Source: Hyphomonadaceae bacterium
GTDB taxonomy: Bacteria > Pseudomonadota > Alphaproteobacteria > Caulobacterales > Hyphomonadaceae
Assembly (NCBI GenBank): GCA_030158285.1
Contig: JAOATF010000169.1
Location: 1-38,507 of the forward strand
DNA length: 38,507 bases
Direction of reading: 5' to 3'
In this document: piece by piece, positions 34,021 through 38,507 of the stretch
How the letters are laid out: every line of letters starts with the position of its first letter
How positions within the stretch are numbered: the stretch's first letter is position 1
The notes under the pieces: model-generated
Databases searched by the model: none
Seen by the model: the letters and a program-made list of their open reading frames with translations, nothing else
What the model was told of the DNA's origin: nothing
Program-made: the position numbers and the translations under genes

Positions 34021-34778
34021 GCGTCTACTCCGATAACGGCCAGCATGGCGCGCGCGGCTTCGCGCTCGGCCAGCTGTTTTGAACTGCCGACGCCGGGAAC
34101 GGGCTCGTGGCCGGGCACGTTCACGGAGACGGTAAAGACGGGGGCGTGGTCTGGTCCCTCGCGCGAGACAGGGCGATAGACCGGCGCCGGATGGCCGCCG
34201 CCCTGCGCCCATTCCTGCAACGCGGACTTCGGATCGCGGCCAAGTTCGGGGCTGGCGTGCAGCAGTTTCTTCCAGACGCGCAGGATGAATCGCCGCGACT
34301 TCTCCAGCCCGCCATCGAGATAGATGGCGCCGATCACCGCCTCGATGGCGTTGGCCAACAGCGAGGGTTTCTCCGGCCCACCCGTGGCGCGCTCGGAGCG
34401 GTCGACGATCAGGTATTGGCCGAGGCCCAGAGAAGCGCCGATGACGGCGCAGGTTTCGCGGCTGACCATGGCGTTGAGACGCGGGGCAAGCTCGCCCTCG
34501 CGCAGTTTCGGGAAACGTTCGAGCAGCGTCTCGACCATGACGAGGGCGAGGATGCGGTCGCCGAGGAATTCCAGCCGCTCATTGCTCCACTCGGCAGCAT
34601 GGCCCTGTGCAGCGCTGCGATGCGTCATCGCGCGGTCGAGGAAGGTCGCGTCCTTGAAGCGGTAGTCGAGCGACGCCTCAAGCGCTTCGCGCTGTTCGGG
34701 CGGCAGCGCGGGCGGCCCTTCGGCGCGGGCGCGATTCTTGCGGCGCTTTCCGGTGTGGCTGGAGTTCGGGCGGGTCAC
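34017..34778 (-). CDS. rnc: Ribonuclease III
   Basis: RNase III cleaves double-stranded RNA in rRNA precursors and regulatory duplexes. The 253-residue protein has a basic N-terminal extension, then [19 protein letters not shown]. The catalytic signature is [15 protein letters not shown], and the second acidic site is in [19 protein letters not shown]-terminal double-stranded RNA binding domain ends ERKLAE-like ([15 protein letters not shown]). The start codon is GTG, overlapping the acpS stop by 4 bp. Confidence 0.97.
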   Translation of the reverse strand: MTRPNSSHTGKRRKNRARAEGPPALPPEQREALEASLDYRFKDATFLDRAMTHRSAAQGHAAEWSNERLEFLGDRILALVMVETLLERFPKLREGELAPRLNAMVSRETCAVIGASLGLGQYLIVDRSERATGGPEKPSLLANAIEAVIGAIYLDGGLEKSRRFILRVWKKLLHASPELGRDPKSALQEWAQGGGHPAPVYRPVSREGPDHAPVFTVSVNVPGHEPVPGVGSSKQLAEREAARAMLAVIGVDA

Positions 34779-35191
34779 GATGACGCCGCCGGCGTCGGCA
34801 ACGCCTCGATGATCACCTGCGCCTGCGCATAGGGATATTCGTCAGTGATGGTGAGGTGAACGAAACAGGTCATGCCCGGCGGCGTGAGCTTCGCCAGGCG
34901 CTCGGCCGCGCCGCCGATGAGCGCGAAGGTCGGCTTTCCGGTGGGCAGGTTGATGACGCCCATATGCTGCCAGTGGACGCCGCGCCTGGGCACGCCGGTG
35001 CCGAGCGCCTTGGCGCAGGCCTCTTTCGCGGCGAAGCGCTTGGCATAGGTCGGCGCGCGTTGTTTGCGGCGGTCGGCCGTCTTGCGTTCGATCTCGGTGA
35101 AGACGCGCTGCGTGAAGCGGTCGCCGAACTCCGCCAGCGATTTCTCGATCCGCCGGATGTCGCACATGTCGATGCCGATGCCGATGATCAT
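34775..35191 (-). CDS. acpS: Holo-[acyl-carrier-protein] synthase
   Basis: AcpS transfers phosphopantetheine from CoA to the Ser of acyl carrier protein. The 138-residue protein begins [19 protein letters not shown], with the magnesium-binding Asp8. It contains [18 protein letters not shown], with the second metal ligand Glu. The ATG at 35189-35191 overlaps the upstream 84-residue gene by 4 bp, and its stop overlaps rnc. In many alphaproteobacteria lepB lies between acpS and rnc. It is absent here. Confidence 0.96.
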   Translation of the reverse strand: MIIGIGIDMCDIRRIEKSLAEFGDRFTQRVFTEIERKTADRRKQRAPTYAKRFAAKEACAKALGTGVPRRGVHWQHMGVINLPTGKPTFALIGGAAERLAKLTPPGMTCFVHLTITDEYPYAQAQVIIEALPTPAASS

Positions 35192-35442
35192 GCGCGTGCC
35201 GACCAGATATATTCCGGACCCAACCGGAACCATTCACCTACATCGAATTGGTCCAGTGCAATTTTCGACCTATCGACGCCGAGCGCCTTCACATCACTGT
35301 CCAGCGCCAACATGATTTGATGCAACATCGACAGCCTGCCGCGATTGAAATCATCTTGAGACCACAGAGCGGGGTCCTGCGATTGCCCAACAAGCTCCTC
35401 GCACAAAGTCTCCAGCAACCCCATGTAAACGCTGTCGCTCAT
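35188..35442 (-). CDS. Unknown 84-residue protein inserted between pdxJ and acpS
   Basis: The protein begins [20 protein letters not shown] and is acidic. Two or three helices are followed by a [17 protein letters not shown] end rich in aromatic residues. No signal peptide, membrane helix or known domain is visible. The start overlaps the pdxJ stop and the stop overlaps the acpS start, each by 4 bp, which argues strongly that it is translated. Codon choice appears less GC-biased than in its neighbours, which may reflect later insertion into the operon. Confidence 0.72.
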   Translation of the reverse strand: MSDSVYMGLLETLCEELVGQSQDPALWSQDDFNRGRLSMLHQIMLALDSDVKALGVDRSKIALDQFDVGEWFRLGPEYIWSARA

Positions 35443-36191
35443 GCGAGCCCTCGCGCGATGTCTATCTCGTGGCGCATGCGCTTCACGGCGGCGTCGAGGC
35501 CAATGAACAGCGCCTCGCCCATGATGAAGTGGCCGATGTTCAGCTCGCGCACTTCCGGAATGGCGGCGACGGGATGGACGGTGTCGTAGGTGAGGCCGTG
35601 GCCGGCGTGGATCTCGATCCCGCGCTCATGGCCGTAGGCGGCGGCTTCCTGCAGGCGTTTCAACTCCTCGGCGGCGGCGGCCTTGTCGCCTGCAAACACC
35701 AGCTCGACATACTTGCCGGTGTGCATCTCGATCACGGGGGCGCCCATCGCCGAGGCGACGGCGATCTGGACTTTGCTGGGCTCGATGAACAGCGAGACGC
35801 GGATACCCTTGTCGCGCAGCTTGGCGACGATGGGGGCGACCTGGTCATGCAGACGCGCGACATCGAGCCCGCCTTCGGTCGTCCGTTCCTCGCGCCGCTC
35901 CGGCACGAGGCAGGCGGCGTGGGGCGCGAAGTCGAGCGCGATGGCGAGCATCTCTTCGGTCGTCGCCATTTCGAGATTGATCGGCAGCTTCACGGCGTTG
36001 CGTACGGCGGCAAGGTCGGCGTCGCGGATGTGGCGACGGTCCTCGCGCAGGTGGATGGTGATGCCATCGGCGCCGGCGGCCTGCGCGGCGGCTGCAGCGC
36101 GGGCCGGATCAGGATGCGCGCCGCCGCGAGCGTTGCGGATGGTGGCGACGTGATCAATGTTCACGCCGAGGCGGGCACGCGCAAGCGTCAT
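35439..36191 (-). CDS. pdxJ: Pyridoxine 5'-phosphate synthase
   Basis: PdxJ condenses 1-deoxyxylulose 5-phosphate with 3-amino-2-oxopropyl phosphate to pyridoxine phosphate. The 250-residue TIM-barrel protein has [17 protein letters not shown] at the start, [47 protein letters not shown] and [12 protein letters not shown]. All of these are standard PdxJ blocks carrying the catalytic Glu and His residues. It overlaps the pyrE stop by 4 bp. Confidence 0.98.
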   Translation of the reverse strand: MTLARARLGVNIDHVATIRNARGGAHPDPARAAAAAQAAGADGITIHLREDRRHIRDADLAAVRNAVKLPINLEMATTEEMLAIALDFAPHAACLVPERREERTTEGGLDVARLHDQVAPIVAKLRDKGIRVSLFIEPSKVQIAVASAMGAPVIEMHTGKYVELVFAGDKAAAAEELKRLQEAAAYGHERGIEIHAGHGLTYDTVHPVAAIPEVRELNIGHFIMGEALFIGLDAAVKRMRHEIDIARGLA

Positions 36192-36772
36192 TTCAATCCC
36201 CGGCTGCCCGGCTTGATCGCCGGGATGGCCGCCAGTTCGGGCGGCAGGGCGTTGGCGTCGTAGTCCGGGAAATCGACAGCGGCGAGCGAGACGAGCTTCA
36301 GCCCGCCGACATCCGCCTTGCCGTTGGCGCGATCAACCACGCACGCCGCGCCGATCACGTTGGCGCCGGCGGCCTTCATCGCCTCCAGCGTCTCGCGCAT
36401 CGAGATGCCTGTGGTGACGATGTCTTCCACGATGATGACGCGATCCGACGGCTCGACCGTGAAGCCGCGGCGCAAGCTCATCACGCCGCCTTCCCGCTCG
36501 GTGTAGATCGAGCGGCAGCCGAGGGCGCGCGCCGTTTCATAGCCGGGGATCAGTCCGCCAACGGCGGGGCCGACCACGACGTCGATCTTGCCGAACGCTG
36601 CTTCCAGCTTGCGCGCGAGGGCGCTGCACAGCTTCTCGGTGGTCGGCGGGTGGGAGAAGACCAGCGCCTTCTGCAGGAAGACAGGGCTGCGCCGCCCGGA
36701 GGACAGGATGAAGTGCCCCTCCAGCAGGGCGCCAACCTTCTTGAATTCGTCGAGGACATCTTGGGTGTTCAT
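36188..36772 (-). CDS. pyrE: Orotate phosphoribosyltransferase
   Basis: PyrE makes OMP from orotate and PRPP in pyrimidine synthesis. The 194-residue protein has [19 protein letters not shown] near the start and [20 protein letters not shown]. The PRPP loop [19 protein letters not shown] contains the paired acidic residues. Its start lies 38 bp from the end of the Cys-rich lipoprotein gene, and its stop overlaps pdxJ. Confidence 0.97.
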   Translation of the reverse strand: MNTQDVLDEFKKVGALLEGHFILSSGRRSPVFLQKALVFSHPPTTEKLCSALARKLEAAFGKIDVVVGPAVGGLIPGYETARALGCRSIYTEREGGVMSLRRGFTVEPSDRVIIVEDIVTTGISMRETLEAMKAAGANVIGAACVVDRANGKADVGGLKLVSLAAVDFPDYDANALPPELAAIPAIKPGSRGLK

Positions 36773-36810
36773 GGGGTCGCTCTAACGCCTCCGTGGCCTG
36801 CGCTCAACCG

Positions 36811-37188
36811 CTAGTCCGCGCACATCGCGTAGCCTGCCTTGCCCTTCTCGACGAGCTGGAAGCAACCGCAGGGGTTGCTGTTGGCGGTGCAGACGCCGCG
36901 CGTGGCAGTTTCCGGCTTCGTGCCGGCGTCTCCGGTGACGCACCTGCCGGAACATTCCAAGCTGTCGGAACAGCTCTTGCCCGCGTCCTTGTAGGGCACG
37001 ACGCAGGCCGGCTGGCCCAGCATGCAGATCGGACGCCACTGGCCGCCGATGGCACCACACTGGTCGGCGTTCTGGGCGGCCTGCCAGTCGACCTTCGTGG
37101 CCGCCGGCGCTTCGGCGGCGGGCGTTGCGGCGGGTTGGGCGCAAGCGGCCAGCATCAGCGCGGCGGCTGCGAGGATCATCCGGATCAT
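36811..37188 (-). CDS. Cys-rich secreted lipoprotein
   Basis: The 125-residue product has a lipoprotein signal (ALMLAAC, Cys16 lipidated) and a short Ala/Pro/Thr linker. A compact domain with ten Cys follows: DQCGAIGG, PICM, PACV, SCSDSLECSGRC, GVC, PCGC and MCAD. Ten Cys would allow five disulfides, and the SCSDSLECSGRC core resembles small knotted modules of extracellular proteins. I cannot name the family. The ATG has AAAGGG upstream, within the last codons of spoT, 3 bp after its stop, so it is translated from the spoT transcript. Confidence 0.8.
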   Translation of the reverse strand: MIRMILAAAALMLAACAQPAATPAAEAPAATKVDWQAAQNADQCGAIGGQWRPICMLGQPACVVPYKDAGKSCSDSLECSGRCVTGDAGTKPETATRGVCTANSNPCGCFQLVEKGKAGYAMCAD

Positions 37189-37191
37189 GTT

Positions 37192-38507
37192 TTACCCTTT
37201 TACGCGTTCCGCCGAGTCCACGACCGCCAGCGCCCTCAAGGCAGCGACGATCTGGGTAAGGCGTTTGTTGTCTTCGACCTCGATGTCGAATTCGAAATCG
37301 AAGAAATCAGGCGAGCGCTTCAGTGTCTTGACGTTGATGATGTTGCCCTGCGCATCCGACACCGTCTTGGCCAGCAGGGCGAGCGCGCCGCGGCGGTTGG
37401 CGGTGGTGACGTGGATGCGGCCCACAGCCAGCGCCTCGGTCTCGCCCTTCGGCTTCCAGCGCAAGTCGAGCCAGCTGTCCGACTGGTTCTCGTAGTCGGC
37501 AAGCCGCGCGCAATCGATCACGTGCACCTCGATGCCCCGCTCGGGGATCAGCACGCCGACAATGCGATCGCCCGGCAGTGGCGAGCAGCATTCGGCGAGA
37601 TGCATGGTGACGCCTGCCGTCATCTCCTCGCCAGCGACCAGGCTGGGGCTGTCCGCATCCGGCGCGGTCTTGGCCTGGCGGCCCGGATCGTCGAGACCGG
37701 GGAAGGCCTTCTCCAGCATGTCACCCGTCGACAGGCGGCCCCGGCCAACAGCCTCGGCCAGCGCCTCGAACTTCTCGAAGTCCGTGCGCTCGGTCATCTC
37801 GTTGCGATCGACTTCTTCCGGATCGAGGCCGATGCGGCGCAGCGCATGCTCGATCAGGCGCTCGCCGATGGCGACGAACTCGCCACGTTCGGCAACGCGC
37901 GTCAGGCGACGAATGGCGGAACGGGCGCGGCCCGTAACGGCAAGGCTTTCCCAATGCGGCTGGGCGGCAGGACGCGTGCCGCGCAGCACTTCCACCGTGT
38001 CGCCATTCTCCAGCTTGGTGCGCAGCGGGCGCTCCTGCCCGTTGATGCGCGCGCCGATGGTCGTGTCGCCGATCTCGGTGTGGACGGCATAGGCAAAGTC
38101 GAGCGGCGTCGCGCCGGCCGGCAAGCGCACGAGCTGCCCCTTCGGCGTGAACACGAACACGCTGTCGCGATACATCTGCAGCTTGGCGTGCTCGAGGAAT
38201 TCCTCTGGGCTGCCGCCATGTTTCAGCATGTCCGCGAATTCGGTGAGTTCGGCTTCCGGATCGAGGCCAGCTTCACGCGCGGCTTCAGCGTCGAACCCGT
38301 ATTGCGAATTCTTGTAGCTCCAGTGCGCCGCCACGCCGCGCTCGGCCACTGCATCCATATCTTTCGTGCGGATCTGCAGCTCGACGCGACGATTGCCCGG
38401 TCCGAGGAAAGTCGTGTGGATCGAGCGATAGCCGTTGGGCTTCGGAACGGAAATGTAGTCCTTGAACTTCTCCGACAGCGCCGCCCATTGCTGGTGCGCC
38501 GCGCCAA
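37192..38507 (-). CDS. spoT: Bifunctional (p)ppGpp synthetase/hydrolase, N-terminus cut by window edge
   Basis: This is the RelA/SpoT enzyme that makes and degrades the alarmone (p)ppGpp. The visible part begins inside the synthetase domain with KFKDYISVPKPNGYRSIHTT and LQIRTKDMDAVAERGVAAHW. A TGS domain (VFVFTPKGQLVRLPAGATP, then DFAYAVHTEIGDTTIGARIN), a helical region and a conserved Cys-containing block (LAECCSPLPGDRIVG) follow, and the C-terminal ACT domain ends the protein. About 438 codons are present and the hydrolase HD domain lies outside the window. The single alphaproteobacterial enzyme is usually called Rel or SpoT, so the symbol is a convention. Confidence 0.95.
   Translation of the reverse strand, partial: GAAHQQWAALSEKFKDYISVPKPNGYRSIHTTFLGPGNRRVELQIRTKDMDAVAERGVAAHWSYKNSQYGFDAEAAREAGLDPEAELTEFADMLKHGGSPEEFLEHAKLQMYRDSVFVFTPKGQLVRLPAGATPLDFAYAVHTEIGDTTIGARINGQERPLRTKLENGDTVEVLRGTRPAAQPHWESLAVTGRARSAIRRLTRVAERGEFVAIGERLIEHALRRIGLDPEEVDRNEMTERTDFEKFEALAEAVGRGRLSTGDMLEKAFPGLDDPGRQAKTAPDADSPSLVAGEEMTAGVTMHLAECCSPLPGDRIVGVLIPERGIEVHVIDCARLADYENQSDSWLDLRWKPKGETEALAVGRIHVTTANRRGALALLAKTVSDAQGNIINVKTLKRSPDFFDFEFDIEVEDNKRLTQIVAALRALAVVDSAERVKG

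Overview
The window reads as a chromosomal, gene-dense, high-GC piece of an alphaproteobacterium. Gene content and order (guaB-DUF3088-rsmB-guaA linkage, spoT-pyrE-pdxJ-acpS-rnc-era linkage, a DUF6481 protein, a long TonB-dependent receptor, phenylalanine 4-monooxygenase, and an intergenic palindrome of the kind common in Caulobacterales and sphingomonads) suggest the Caulobacterales/Hyphomonadaceae side of the class. That placement is inference from recall. I see no rRNA, tRNA, insertion sequence, integrase, prophage or CRISPR array. No gene-free stretch exceeds about 260 bases.

Layout. (1) 1-4024, minus strand: panB, a YfgM-like membrane-anchored TPR protein, bamB and der, with der cut by the left edge. 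(2) 4143-7456, minus strand: an NnrU-family membrane protein, a charged DUF6481 protein with its own terminator, a secreted ClpP-fold protein (COG3904 type), a glycine-zipper lipoprotein and an ArsC/Spx-like protein. (3) 7634-11383, mostly plus strand: a MASE1 histidine kinase without a response regulator, a DUF6491-like lipoprotein, a small basic protein on the minus strand, a GFA-family zinc protein, and an ArsR repressor followed by an AHSA1/SRPBCC gene broken by one in-frame amber codon. (4) 11420-18505, minus strand: guanine nucleotide genes guaB and guaA flanking DUF3088, rsmB and two unrecognised genes. (5) 18624-21709: a HAD phosphatase, then rlmE and ppx/gppA on the minus strand, then hspQ. 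(6) 21793-29026, plus strand: a secreted propeller-like protein, phhA, an inverted pair of palindromic repeats, and a four-gene operon (photolyase, COG2907 flavoprotein, DUF1365 protein, Cfa-like methyltransferase) whose genes all overlap by 4 bp. (7) 29268-32266: a 974-residue TonB-dependent receptor with a candidate promoter and tandem terminator hairpins. (8) 32282-38507, minus strand: spoT (cut by the right edge), a Cys-rich lipoprotein, pyrE, pdxJ, an unknown 84-residue gene, acpS, rnc and era, then two small membrane or exported proteins.

How it fits together. Most of the window is housekeeping: outer-membrane assembly, ribosome maturation (der, era, rsmB, rlmE, rnc), nucleotide and vitamin synthesis, and stringent response. 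The most system-like part is 24188-29026. It resembles the photo-oxidative-stress lipid-modification clusters known from the singlet-oxygen regulon of Rhodobacter and from furan fatty acid synthesis. Its Cfa-like enzyme appears to lack two of the residues that true cyclopropane synthases use to bind bicarbonate. The second most notable item is the ArsR/AHSA1 pair, which has an operator-like palindrome over a probably leaderless start and a nonsense codon in the second gene.
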